From positions 62,001 through 126,000 of the forward strand of contig JABCPU010000008.1 in NCBI GenBank assembly GCA_016800925.1: a stretch of DNA of 64,000 nt, given 5' to 3'. The position numbers and the translations under genes were made by a program. Below are positions 51,264-62,557 of this stretch, one piece after another. The notes beneath the pieces were generated by a model. It was not told the origin of the DNA, searched no databases, and was given only the letters and a program-made list of their open reading frames with translations. This stretch comes from Suillus spraguei (lineage: Eukaryota > Basidiomycota > Agaricomycetes > Boletales > Suillaceae). Each line of letters opens with the position of its first letter. Position 1 is the first letter of the stretch.

Positions 51264-51680
51264 GTGACAGCAATCGCCGCCTCTTCTGCTACTAATAGTA
51301 CTATCCCCCCAACTCCCACCATCATTGTCCCTGAACCAGTAGTACACTCTCTGACACCGGAGACCATGGAGGAATGCTTCCGCAAGGAACTCAAACTGGA
51401 CAGGACTCAGGGGGATGCCGGATGCGAGTTTTCTTGTTTTGAAGATGCGGATACAGAAGACCTTTGGCTGACCAGTGACGAGCTTATCAATGAATTGATT
51501 GAGTCCGTGATACTCGTGGAAATTATAGAAGGATATAATTCTGCCCCTAATAAATATGGCAATGTATACTGTGGTAAATCTGAGTTGTTGGTATGTAGCT
51601 ATTTAATGTCTGCAAGTCTAGATTATCGAGCAGTTTATAACAAGGTTGTGCGTGATGACCGGCAAAAGATAGTAGCATAG
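51264..51680 (+). CDS. Possible acidic hypothetical protein, partial or decayed
   Basis: A frame open from about 51264, with the first ATG at 51366 (MEECFRKELKLDRTQGDAGC). It continues as an acidic stretch (FEDADTEDLWLTSDELINEL) and ends at 51680, or may splice at 51592. No domain is recognised. The frame is divergent from MED6, and downstream pieces near 51790-52000 (TRVYHDEIAPLLPNSVKF; NGIMTGFDILQDVNGAGRG) also look protein-like in other frames. The whole stretch may therefore be a broken gene rather than a functional one. Confidence 0.3.
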   Translation: MTAIAASSATNSTIPPTPTIIVPEPVVHSLTPETMEECFRKELKLDRTQGDAGCEFSCFEDADTEDLWLTSDELINELIESVILVEIIEGYNSAPNKYGNVYCGKSELLVCSYLMSASLDYRAVYNKVVRDDRQKIVA

Positions 51681-52223
51681 GTGTGTTCCCCCTGTTGAGC
51701 ATTCTCATTCTTCAATGTTTGTCAATAATGCCTATTCTCTTGGAAAGCGGTGGTCACACTGGTCATCAAAACTAAATTAGCACGCGAGTTTATCACGATG
51801 AAATCGCACCATTGCTACCTAATAGCGTCAAGTTCGTACGTTTTGTGAGTATTCTTTCTTTATATTTCGACTAGAAGGTTTTTTATGGCCTTTCGATAGA
51901 ACAGGCCTTTCACATAAATCATCCAAGCGTCACGGTTGGCTCATGAATGGAATCATGACGGGCTTTGACATTTTGCAAGACGTCAATGGCGCTGGGCGCG
52001 GCAGAGCTTTTGTCCACTAGTTTGCAAGCAGTTGAACATACCGTGTTCTGGCGCCATTCAGGTGAAGATCGACTTCGGCCTAGGACTCGGGGGAAAAACT
52101 ACTTTCGGCTGAGTTTTGACCAAGTGCCGGCACAACGTGCACTTGGCGCATTGGCAAAACTTGGCAAAACTCCCAGGCGCACTGCATCAACATGTCAACG
52201 ATTCATAATGATACTACCGATTA

Positions 52224-52532
52224 TTACATTGACGAGACACCTTTCATAGTTAACAAGGACTGCACATCCCAAGATAGATCATCCTCCAAGTCAGATCCCA
52301 CCTGCTGGACATCGTCTTTGAAAGCCGCAGGGATAATTCCGTCAACCTGTTCCAGCTCTGCAAGGTCATACACCTCTCCTGCCAAGATCTCGTACCCTTC
52401 CAACTGGGGATCAATTGCTGATGGGAATTCTGCAATGCGTTGCTCAATCTCATCAAAGGCAGCTGCAACTTCATCCTCTGTCAAGCTTTCAGGCCCCTCC
52501 AGCCTGTCATCAGCCTGACTCTGGCTTGCCAA
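52224..52532 (-). CDS. Possible acidic ORF without clear start (hypothetical)
   Basis: About 100 codons open on the minus strand without an ATG at the beginning. They encode an acidic helical sequence (LTEDEVAAAFDEIEQRIAEF, then GEVYDLAELEQVDGIIPA) ending SMKG-like before a TAA. Its composition is protein-like and unlike its neighbours. It could be an exon of a decayed gene or transposon protein; there is no recognised family. Confidence 0.3.
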   Translation of the reverse strand: MASQSQADDRLEGPESLTEDEVAAAFDEIEQRIAEFPSAIDPQLEGYEILAGEVYDLAELEQVDGIIPAAFKDDVQQVGSDLEDDLSWDVQSLLTMKGVSSM

Positions 52533-54517
52533 AGGAGGTGTTCATGCGAAATTTGTGTCGTCGAGTGTGTAAGACTTCCTTTTTTTGATGATAGCACTCG
52601 TTCCGACATTAGATTGGTCGATTGGAGCGACATCCGAAGCAGGTGTGTCGAAAAGTGGTGCCTCTGTGAGGCCAATAGCAGCACAGGCCTCCTCCCCCTT
52701 CGAATTATAGATATCAGTCTGGGACTGGGTCAGCGGGTGACTTCCCGCTGTAGTGTACTCAAGGCCAAAATCAATAGGGTGGATTACGTGAATAACTCAA
52801 AAAACCGTGTACGTGCGCAGCATTATAAAATACATTTAAAAAGCAAAAACTATGAGTCCATAGGCCTACTTATTTTGGCAGAACTTCGTGCAATTTCAAG
52901 CATGCACGTTTGTTTGGCTGAAAATTGATGCAAACAATAAACAGAATATAATATTGTAAACTTCAATTTATTCATCCCCCCGCCTTCACCTCGAAGATAA
53001 GCTAGTTGAACTGCGGCGATGTTTCGAGGCACTGCCAACGGACCTTCCGGTTTCACAAGCAATAGAATCTAAGTATAAATTCCCTGACTTCAGCCCAGAT
53101 GCCGAATGGGCTCCAGATATTGGCGGAGGCGGTGCTGTCAATCGAGAGTTAGTTTGGTAATCGTATCGCCTCAATGGAGTGAACGTGTTTACTATCTCCA
53201 ACTTACTACGGACCTTGATACTAGGCACCACCACCAAAAAAAAACCAACAGTCAAATGGCGAGACATTTCATCAACCATTTTAGTGGCAAGCGCAAATGA
53301 GTGAAGAATAAAGCGAAGCATCGCCTGATGAGGATGACCGTGACAACGATTCAGGCTCAGATGTCCCTGCTGACCTTGAGGACGTTGCAGAAGACGGTTC
53401 AATTCTTTTGACGGTAAAGGGTTCGATGCTGCCAGTATCTCGACTCCGGAACTAATACTCGCTGATAAGGATTTGGTTCCTGCGGCACCGCGAAACGCTG
53501 TCATTCTTTCACCGGTAAGCACCTTCGCGCAAGAGAGGGTCTCGACAGAGGCGGACTGCGACATGAAATAGTCAACATATGATCTTAGTATTGCTGAATG
53601 AACGCGAATATTGAAAAAATTGCAGCGTTCGGATCTGCTGGGCCGGTTTTGCCGGCGATATCCACCCTACTACTGACTGGTGGATATCGATAACTCCTCA
53701 TCCACGGTACACTATCCCGCTAGAATTTGTCGGAGATCCGGCTCTAGAACATCAACATAGACTAGATTTGCATACATGTTCTGAACCTAAACATAGAAAA
53801 TAACGTTACTGATCTACATCAACTATATGTCAGTCACTTTTTCAGGAGCCGAAGAATCACGATATGAATGCCTCGCAAGCAAGAAGAATATATCTTATTC
53901 GAGGTAACCTACTTCCTAACCCCCGTGCTAATACACCCTGGCAAGCTCTGGAATTACATGTGGGCAACAGACGGTGTGCGTACAATGATGTTTCCGACAT
54001 CGTCGTTAATTTCTGACGTGCGGACTTACAAAAGACTGATAGTATCACGTCGGCACGGACAACTCATCCCATGGTGTCTTTTTCGTGTTCCAGCAGGGCA
54101 CTATGCGAAGGGCATTTGGACGGACCAATAGTAGCATCCAGATTTGTTATCGACACATGGTAATCGCATAAATGATTGTATCTGAAAGCTTTATCTCCCC
54201 TGCCAGCGGACTTTTCGGACTTCTCCGGCACGAGACATCGTCGCGGTGTTTTAAAATCTATTTAAGGGATAATGACGTGCGGACTTGACATTTGATAGTG
54301 GCAACGTCGGCGCGTTTGGAGGAAGTCATCCACTTTGACAGTGAACAGTCATTTAGAACCAGAACAACGTTAGGAAGTCATAACGGAGCGCCGGTTGATC
54401 CCACGAAAGGTATTCTTATTCACACGCTATCTGATGAACGGGCCGGCGCACTGATAAACCAAGCTTCACCTCCTTTAAATCGCGTCAATATCATGGTATA
54501 CCACTCATTCCTCTGGG
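52533..54517. other. Region of patchy coding remnants
   Basis: About 2 kb with no intact gene. Plus-strand fragments that look coding include 52560-52740 (DDSTRSDIRLVDWSDIRSRC), 52990-53150 (LVELRRCFEALPTDLPVSQA, then KFPDFSPDAEWAPDIGGGGA) and 53310-53510 (SPDEDDRDNDSGSDVPADLE). They lie in different frames with stops between them and no consistent splice joints, so they are best read as remains of one or more degraded genes. A perfect 11-bp hairpin lies at 53656-53689. Confidence 0.4.
53656..53689. repeat. Perfect 11-bp hairpin
   Basis: CGATATCCACC at 53656-53666 and its reverse complement at 53679-53689 flank a 12-base loop. It lies in non-coding sequence and is followed by no T-run, so a terminator role is not indicated. 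It could be part of a degraded inverted-repeat element. Confidence 0.6.
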
Positions 54518-56694
54518 ATGTATTCAGGCTCCTCATCACCGTCCTTGCATGATGATTCCGCTCCACGTACTTCACAACGTACCAATCCCATGTCCGCGGT
54601 CAGTTCTGCATTCAAGATGGTGCTGCACCACTTCAAGAAACATGTAGGCGTCGGTATCTTATGTGCAGTAGGCTATTTCGATCCGTACGCCATATAATCC
54701 CTTGTGATATATATGTTATACATCTGATTTTATTAAGCGGTAATTGGAGCGTCGATATTCAAGCAGGCGTTAGCTTTGGCTATCGACCTATGCTATTCGT
54801 TATTTTACTCGCCGGAATCATTGCAATTATTTTGCAGGCACGTCGTTCATGTATATCTTATACTATTTGCGCAACCTCTGATGCAACCACACCACAGGTG
54901 TTGGCAGCCAGACTTGGCTGCGTAACTGGTCTAGGTAGAATATTTTCCATCTCATCGCTATATTTTCTTAAACGACATTGCTAGATTTGGCACATCACTG
55001 TAGACTACTTTTACATGACCATCCAAAGCACCCACGGTTGGTCCGGCAACTTGTGCTGTATCCTCTTTACGCACTATCCGAATTAGCCATCATCAGCACG
55101 GACCTTGCAGAATTACTTGGTTCTGCAATCGGTCTTTGCCTACTTTTTCCAAAACTCCCCCTATGGTCTGGCGTGCTCCTTACTGGCGTCGACGTTTTCA
55201 TATTCCTCATCGTAGGCGACCCCTCGCGAACGGGGCGTCCAGTGCGATTTTTTGAGTTGGTGATCATAATATTGGTTTGTGTTGACATTAACAGAAAACC
55301 AACCCGTTACTGATTCAAATTTTAGGTCGCAATTGTCTTCATCTGTTTCATCTTGTTACTAGTCAATGTTCGACCAAACTGGTCACAAGTGTTTTTTGGC
55401 TTTGTGCCATCCGCGGGTCTTCTTCAGACGCAACCTAACGCAGTCTATACAGGTATGACCTACATTTGACAGTAGCCCAGATAACCAACAGAATATTACA
55501 GCTATTGGAATTATTGGTGCCACGGTCATGCCTCATGCGCTGTTTCTGGGTTCAAATCTTGCAACCCAGGATCGTGTTTCACAACCGCCCCAGCCATTTC
55601 CAATACCTCCAGACGCAAGGCGGCTGTCATTTTCCCAAAGATTTGAGAAATTTTGGAGGAGTATTATATACTTCTCACGATCAGAACGTGATAACGAGAA
55701 AGACTATACCTCCCGACACGGGTTTCGTCAGAACAACTCAATAGAATTCATTCGCGCTCATCTTGGCCACGGAACTGTCGATCTTGTACTCAGTCTATTT
55801 GGACTTGCAGTGCCAATCAACTCTGCGTACGTCCCTCCTCAAATGCTGCTTTCATCACTTGACACAAAAGGTTCAGGATATTGATTTTGGCCGCGACTAT
55901 GTTCTACTCGTCTGACAACAACGACTCAATTGGATTGGTCACCATGCATACCTTAATGCAGGAAAGGCTTGGGGCAGGTACGGAGGTGCCCATATGCGAC
56001 AACTTGTACAATACTAATTATTAAATAGCCGCGGGATTAATGTTTGCACTCGCCCTGGTCTGTTCAGGCCAAACTGCCAGTGTCACGGCAACGCTTGCAG
56101 GCCAGATTGTCTCCGAAGGGTTCATATCGTGGAACGTCTCTGTATGCATCATTCATTTCGGTATCTCCGCCTTAACGCCTGTTCTTACAGCCATTTGTCC
56201 GCCGTCTTATTACACGCCTGATCAGTCTAATACCCTCTATGATCGTTGCTGTTGCTTCTGGAGGGGCAGGGATTAACGCTCTCCTTATTGCATCACAAGT
56301 CGTCCTGTCCATTGTCCTCCCCTTCGTCGCATTCCCCCTCATCTACCTCACGTCGTCAAAAACGGTGATGTCTGTTAGAATCCCGGAAGTGATCCAAGAA
56401 AAACCCATCGATACCTCGCCAATACCTTCCACACATGCAGTATCCCGTGTTTCTGACGCACTGTCTACCCACCAGTCGCCATTACCTGTGACCGTTGACA
56501 TTGCTGTTGTTGAGCGAAATATTGAAAGTCACGATGATTCGATTGGCAAGCATTCGTCAACACAGGAATATGGCGTTGTCGACTTCAGTAGTGGATATAT
56601 CGTTACAGCCATCGCATATACCATCTGGGTGGTGATTTTGATTGCCAACGTTTATGCTATTGTCATGCTCGGGATGGGACAAACAGGACAGTGA
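54518..56694 (+). CDS. Nramp-family divalent metal transporter
   Basis: Nine exons (54518-54684, 54738-54837, 54898-54934, 54985-55274, 55326-55452, 55502-55826, 55877-55977, 56029-56141, 56191-56694) give 587 residues. The metal-binding helix 1 motif is GYFDPGNWSVDIQAG, containing DPGN. ISTDLAELLGSAIGL follows, and helix 6 is GATVMPHALFLGSN with the Met-Pro-His signature. The later helices include VCSGQTASVTATLAGQIVSE. Fungal Smf-type transporters of this family import Mn2+ and other divalent metals with protons, at the plasma or internal membranes. About ten or eleven membrane helices are present. The second intron (54838-54897) begins with GC, a GC-AG intron. A Ser-rich cytosolic loop lies before the last helix. 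The gene converges on the catalase gene. Confidence 0.92.
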
Positions 56695-56958
56695 AAAAGT
56701 ATTCAGTCGAAGAGAGTTTGTTGTACTTATGTTATAGAATTTTGTAGAGTACAATCCGAATCTCGGCATTGTTCTATATCAGAGGCTACGCGGTCTTTAT
56801 TCTGGTGTCGAACTCCGAGCTCCAATCATTGACTTCCTTGAGACTCCTACGGAAATGATGCACTCATTGACAAGACAGGTGCCATTACGTACGTGATACA
56901 ATCATATGACCCAAACGATAAGAAACATGTCCATGGCCCAACGAAAGTCCGTCAAATC

Positions 56959-59540
56959 TCAGAACGCAACCTGCTCAGTCAACCCATCCAGTTCTCGCTC
57001 ATAACACCTGTGCTGGCTAATTTGGAATGCAAAGTTAGAAGCAAAGCCTTTTGTATCCGGCGCAATGTTGAGCACTTCCGTGACAGCCGAGGGGGTGCTA
57101 AACTTCCCTGTAGTCACAACACCATAAGATGTGACAACTTCATCGCTGCCTTGGACGCGCGAAGGAGTGAATAGATCAATACCAGGGAGTCTAACAACAT
57201 CACGGAGGAAATCAACGCCTGGAACGTCTCGAGTGTCAACGACCATGTGATAACCTATCAGCTTCTAATGGACACACCTTCACCAACGGCAGCGATAGCC
57301 TTGCAGTGACCAAATGCCTCCCTCACCCAGTGAACCACGCGACCGTTCTTTGCAAGTGTCTCTACATGCTCCTTGCCGGAAGGGATATAGATGGCATCAA
57401 ATAGTGTTGAACGCTGGCTGTCAAAGTGGTGATCCGCGAATACTCCTGGACCGACATCCTGACCGCCCATCGGACGAATGTAGTTACGACGAGGACCAAT
57501 AATATGGCAAACAGCCTTTGCATTTGTCATGGCAGCCCGCACAGCTTGCATCTCAACAACGTCGAACCCATCCGAGATCAGGATGGCGATGCGCCTTGAG
57601 ACGACGGTAGGTGTCTTGGGCATGAAATCGAGTTGCGAAAGACCCTTGCTCCTCTTCCCATTATTGGAACGACCAGGCTTGGTCGGCATCTCGCCGTTCA
57701 CTTTAACGGCGACCGCCTTTGCCAGATCGAAATCAATGTTGTTCAAAACATCGATATATGATTTGTAAACAACCGAGTCCTCACAATGACTAAGTTCGAA
57801 GCAGATGGCACTGATGAGGTGGGCCTTTTCATACGCACTAAGCGAGTTATAGAAGAGTTGAGCTTGGTTGAAGTGCTCCTGAAACTTCGGCCCGCGTGCC
57901 CTCTGTTTGGTACCATTAATGGTCTCTGCGTATCTACAACGCCGTGAGACTGAGAAGACGAAAAGACATGAGGTGCACCTACTCGACATATCCACCTTTC
58001 TCCCCGGTAACTGGACGTCCAATATCCTTACGGTTCGGCCAATAGTTGACTTCACTCTTAACAATACGATGCCTGCTCTTCCCGTCACGATTGTGGTTGA
58101 ACACAGGACATACAGGTCTATTGATTGGAAGCTGCAGTTGTAGCAATGAGTGCGAGTTTCGGCAACAGAAAATGAATAAATTTCACCTCCTCCCAGTTGA
58201 CACCCAAGCGAGAGATCTGGGTATCAAAGTACGAGAAGTTTCGGCCTTGCAAAAGAGGATCGTCACTGAATCCTATTCCTGGAACAATATGGCTTGTGCA
58301 AAATGCCACTTGCTCGGTCTCTGGGAAGAACTCGTCAACAACGCGGTCAAGAACTAGTTCGCCAATCTCCTGGAGAGGTACATCATCCTGCGGCCAGACC
58401 TTGGTTGCGTCCAAGATGTCAAAATTAAAATCGTGCTCTTTGGACTGAGGGATTGCCTGAATGGCGAACTTCCACTTTGGGTATGCACCGCTCTCGATAG
58501 CCTCACTCAAGTCCTTGCGGTGAAAATCGGGATCTTGGCCATTGATCTTGAGGGCTTCATCCCAAAGAAGGCTATGCACCCCCAACTCTGGGATGAAGTG
58601 AAACTTGACAAAATGGCGTTCACCTTTCGCATTCAGTAGCGTGAAGGTGTTCACCCCAAATCCTTGCATCATGCGGAAGGACCGTGGGACGCCGCGATCA
58701 GACATGACCCACATCACCATATGTGCAGCTGAAAAGGCGTAAATAAGTATCCGGGAACGACTAATTTGACAAACACTCGGGTTGAAGGCCCACAAAGTCC
58801 CAAAAGTTGTTGTGGGCACTCTGGCCTTGAGGCACATCATTGTGAGGTTCTGGCTTCACAGCGTGAACGAAGTCAGGGAATTTAATGGCATCTTGAATGA
58901 AGAAAACGGGAATGTCATTTCCGACGATGTCCCAGTTGCCTTCTTCAGTATAGAACTTAACCGCAAACCCTCTGACATCGCGGACGGTGTCCTACACGCG
59001 ACGGAAGACTTTAACCGAATATAAGCGCGAAAAAAGAAGCATATACACACAGCGCTGCCTCGTGAACCCTGAACAGTGCTGAAACGGACGAAGACAGGAG
59101 TTGTCCTCGAGGAATCCGTCAGGACAGGGGCGAATGTATATTGCGAAGCACGATCGTCAAATACTTTGAAATAGCCATGAGCACCGGTACCGCGGGCATG
59201 CACCACACGCTCTGGGATCCGTTCATGGTCAAAGCGGTGTATCTTCTCTCGCCCAATCTGATCCTCAAGGAGCGAAGGACCGTTCTTCCCTGACTCGGAC
59301 TCCCGGGAGCCGATGATCTTGAGCCTGACGAGAAATTAAAGATCAACACCGCCTACTCGATGCATACACTCATGCTCACCAGTTGTCCGTGTCAGCCACC
59401 TTGACACCGTGATCCGTCGTCAATATCTGAGACTGGTTAGCTCGTGGCTCCTGTAGTATGTCTCGCTGCAAGTCCACGACTTTCTTCGTGGAGGGCATGG
59501 TAGTGAAACCTTTTTCGGTTGATTGTCCAGTAGACGACAT
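56959..59540 (-). CDS. Large-subunit catalase (clade 2) with C-terminal DJ-1/PfpI-like domain
   Basis: A multi-exon gene of roughly 730 residues starting [20 protein letters not shown] at 59540. The catalytic His is in [18 protein letters not shown], Asn in [17 protein letters not shown], and the heme-ligand Tyr in [28 protein letters not shown]-type sequence ([20 protein letters not shown]) and [13 protein letters not shown] segments also belong to the catalase core. After the core the C-terminal third ([20 protein letters not shown] to the end) is a class I glutamine amidotransferase/DJ-1-like domain without an obvious catalytic Cys, typical of clade-2 enzymes. The protein decomposes hydrogen peroxide in a homotetramer. 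There is no signal peptide at the start, so it is probably intracellular. Splice joins in the middle are approximate. Confidence 0.93.
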
Positions 59541-60448
59541 GGCGGGTTATAGAAAGAGAGGAGGCGGACGTCCATCTCCCCTTTTATACTCCTGATCATG
59601 AGGCCGACGCGGACAAGACTTACCTCGATGAGATCACTGGTGACGAAAAGACGATCAGTCCACGTGACCGCGTCACAGATCAAAATGTAATTTCAAAACA
59701 ATGTACACCCACAGCCTTGAGCTCGCCTGCTAAACAATTGTTTCTTGTATGACTCTCGTTTGATAGTAGTTGTGGTCATTGCTCTTGTCATCACTGGGCC
59801 ATCCAGTTACACCACCATGGACAGCTAAGATGGCTACCAATTCGCATTCATCGGAAGATCTCGATGAAGAACTTAACTCATGATGATGGGTTCCGACACC
59901 ATCCACCACAAATTGTCGAACTGGAGGAGATATGAGATTATAGGGGACTGGTTCTGGCACACTCACAAATGCATAAATGGTAGTATTTCTGTTGCACTGG
60001 GTACATAGATAACGAAGATGGTAGAACAATACCAACCTTCTAAGATATAAGGAGAGTTGATCGTTTGTTTACGTTACGGAAAAGTCGAAAGGTCATCGTA
60101 TAGAAGTTAACACAAATAAAGTATCCGAACAAGATATAATATTACCACCCCATCGTGGACGAAGGTAGGCATAAATGAAGAAGGCAGCCCGAGATCACGT
60201 TCATCACTGGGCTCAGCAACTATGGCTGAACGGTACGATACGCAACACGTCGGGAACGGAAATAGCGTAGATAGCGGAATGATACGTCTTCAGAAGCGCG
60301 CAGTGGACGAATCGACCATCGACTACGACGAAGCGAGTGGCGAAAAACACTCGCCCATGCTGTAATAATGCATGGGTCAATAAAGTTAGACGAAATTCAA
60401 AACAATACATACGTACGCATAGGTTAAACAGGACAATAGATTCTGCAA
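59541..60448. other. Intergenic region upstream of catalase
   Basis: About 0.9 kb between the catalase start and the stop codon of the C2H2 gene, both on the minus strand. It holds the catalase promoter and the C2H2 3' region. Short minus frames (59730-60035, 60213-60473) have no recognisable content. Confidence 0.5.
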
Positions 60449-61586
60449 CTATTTGATGTCGGCACACAAGCACTGAGTCGAGGTACCGACTGTTCCTTTA
60501 CCACAGCTGTCACACCAACTTCTATGACCGCTGTCGACACCTATAGACTTGACCGCCCCAGATGGCGTGGACGCCACGGACTCGTCTCGATGAATGCTGA
60601 CTAAGTGACGGCCGAGATCATGTTTGCGGCTAAAAGACCGCCCGCACGAGCGGTGAGGGCACACATGAGGTTTGAGACGATTTGGGTCATGGGTTGCCAT
60701 GTGCGTCTTCAAGTTGTAAGCCCGTGCAAATGCTAAAGGACAAAGCGATCAGCGATAAGCCAGAACAGCACATATGGTACCAACCACGGGGGCATGAAGG
60801 GCACTGGTATCTCTTACGAGGATCGTCTTTGGACTGATCGTCGACGCCCCTGAGTGACCTTGCAAGAGGTGGGGGGGAAGATGATGCGGATAATTGCGAC
60901 ATGTTAGATGGCGCGACAGCAGGGTCAGTGCTGGAAATATAGTTGAGGAAGTATTCTGCGGTTGAAGACTTTGGTACCGCAGGAATGCGAGTTGCGCCAC
61001 CATAGTCTGAGAAGCTTGTACGCTTATAGGAATTGTCTGCAGCAGGCGCAGTCAAAGAAGGACTGCGGGGGCTAAGGGGCAAGGCCCCAAAAGTGCTGGG
61101 GTCGACAGTCATGGGAAGAGAATTATTGTTGGACTGCGCAGCGGAATTAATACCATAGTCGGAGCAAGCGCTGCCACCGACACGAACACGCTGGAAATCC
61201 ATCTCCAAGTCTAGAGGAAAAGAGTAATTGGTAGAAAAGGAAGGAGAATCCGGGTAGTTATAGAGGGACTCTGAGTGAGTGGAAAGAGTGTCGTATGCAG
61301 ACTCGGAGGAAACGGTGATCGTGGAAGGAGGACCACACGTTGGCGTATCGGATCTCAAAAAGGAGTAAGCGTCGTTGGAGTCTACGGTGAGGAGCTGCAG
61401 TTGGACTTCGTTGAAAGCCGCAAGGCTTGAATCCAGTTCTAATTCGAATAGATCGGGATGGGGTGCGAGGATGTCTGAAGGCGAGTGAAATGAAACAAAG
61501 TCAAGGCCACCACCTTGCTTTGTGAATTCAGAACCATAGGGCTCGAACGAAGAATAAAAATCATCGGTCTGTGAGTCTGCTGCCAT
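60449..61586 (-). CDS. C2H2 zinc-finger transcription factor
   Basis: Two exons (61586-60785 and 60732-60449) give 361 residues. The long N-terminal region is Ser/Pro/Asp-rich and disordered (starting MAADSQTDDFYSSFEPYGSE), probably an activation domain. Two adjacent fingers follow: CPSCPRAFARAYNLKTHMATH (C-x2-C-x12-H-x3-H), formed across the intron, and CPHRSCGRSFSRKHDLGRH (C-x4-C-x12-H, then HLVSIH). A C-terminal CDSCGKGTVGTSTQC piece could bind another metal. The donor must be at GTTGGT, because the neighbouring GTGGTT shifts the frame. It resembles fungal stress or differentiation regulators of the two-finger type, but no target can be named. Confidence 0.85.
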
Positions 61587-62229
61587 TGGCGAATATGATA
61601 CTGCGCAAATATGTTATTGCGAAGTGGTGGAGTGTTTAATCGAGTCAGTTAGACAGGGAAGGCGAAATCTGCTGCGGACCACGCAAGCAAACGGCTTATA
61701 ACTATCATTACATCAGCCTCATTCTCACCCTTCACAGCCTATTTAAGAAATTTCTATTGGAAACAATAATAGTTTAGTCACATCCCGTCGGAGCGTAACC
61801 GTCAGCGCGCTGACTCACTCGGTTTAACTAGTAGTATCGCTTGCGCCCGCATCTTGATCTCGGTATCCAACCAATGATCATAGTCACGTCGGGTCGCACA
61901 GCCCATCTCTATGTGAATGCCTTTGCGTATCTCGCTTGCTTCATAGAAGAAGCGGACACTTGCGTCTTTGAAGCTTAGGAGGTGTAAAGCTCACTACCGC
62001 AAAGTTCCGAAGATATCACACTGTTATGGGTCGCCTGGGATCCCGATGTCACATAGTGTGAGTTCCCCCTGACTAACATAGTCCGTTGCTGCCGGCGCGT
62101 GCACTAAATTCGTAAACACTATGATCCCCGCCTAGGAGCCCATCTTTGTCCGTTGATGGGGTTATTGTTGGCTTCCGTCGGCTTGGTTCAGGTGCTGTTC
62201 ATATCGATGAGTTTACTCCTTATCACATC
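61587..62229. other. Promoter region of the C2H2 gene
   Basis: About 640 bp between the C2H2 start codon and tRNA-Lys. No open frame of note. It is expected to hold the upstream regulatory region of the transcription factor gene. Confidence 0.5.
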
Positions 62230-62313
62230 GCCCGCCTAGCTCAATCGGATAGAGCGTCAGACTCTTATGACTAGGCGATCTGAAGGCTGCGAGTTCGACC
62301 CTCGCGGTGGGCT
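62230..62313 (+). tRNA. tRNA-Lys (anticodon CTT) with a short intron
   Basis: An 84-nt tRNA gene. The acceptor stem GCCCGCC pairs with GGTGGGC (one G-U pair), the D arm is GCTC-AATCGGATA-GAGC, and the anticodon stem is TCAGA/TCTGA. The loop is 17 nt instead of 7, so a 10-nt intron follows position 37. Anticodon CTT decodes AAG. The T arm GCGAG-TTCGACC-CTCGC is perfect. Short introns at this place are normal for eukaryotic nuclear tRNAs and are removed by the tRNA splicing endonuclease. Confidence 0.92.
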
Positions 62314-62557
62314 AAAATTTTTAATTGCCTTCCGGTGAGTGTGAAGGTAATTCTGATTTGTTTTACAGTATACATTACTACAGGAGCATGAACAACTTCG
62401 GTACTTTCATTTCACCATAAATTGAATCACAATACAAATACGTATAGTCTAAATATCCTCATTAACGAGTCTCACCAGGGGAGTCACATCGCTGATCGTG
62501 ATGGGTTATCGCTTATCGTAAAAGTCCATGACTAAGGTCTGCGGGTGATGGCTAGCA

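Noticed and set aside
52986..53564. 192-codon minus-strand frame
   Set aside because: Its composition is Ser/Leu/Arg-biased without motifs, whereas the opposite strand carries more protein-like fragments (LVELRRCFEALPTDL). It is probably the shadow of the degraded plus-strand gene.
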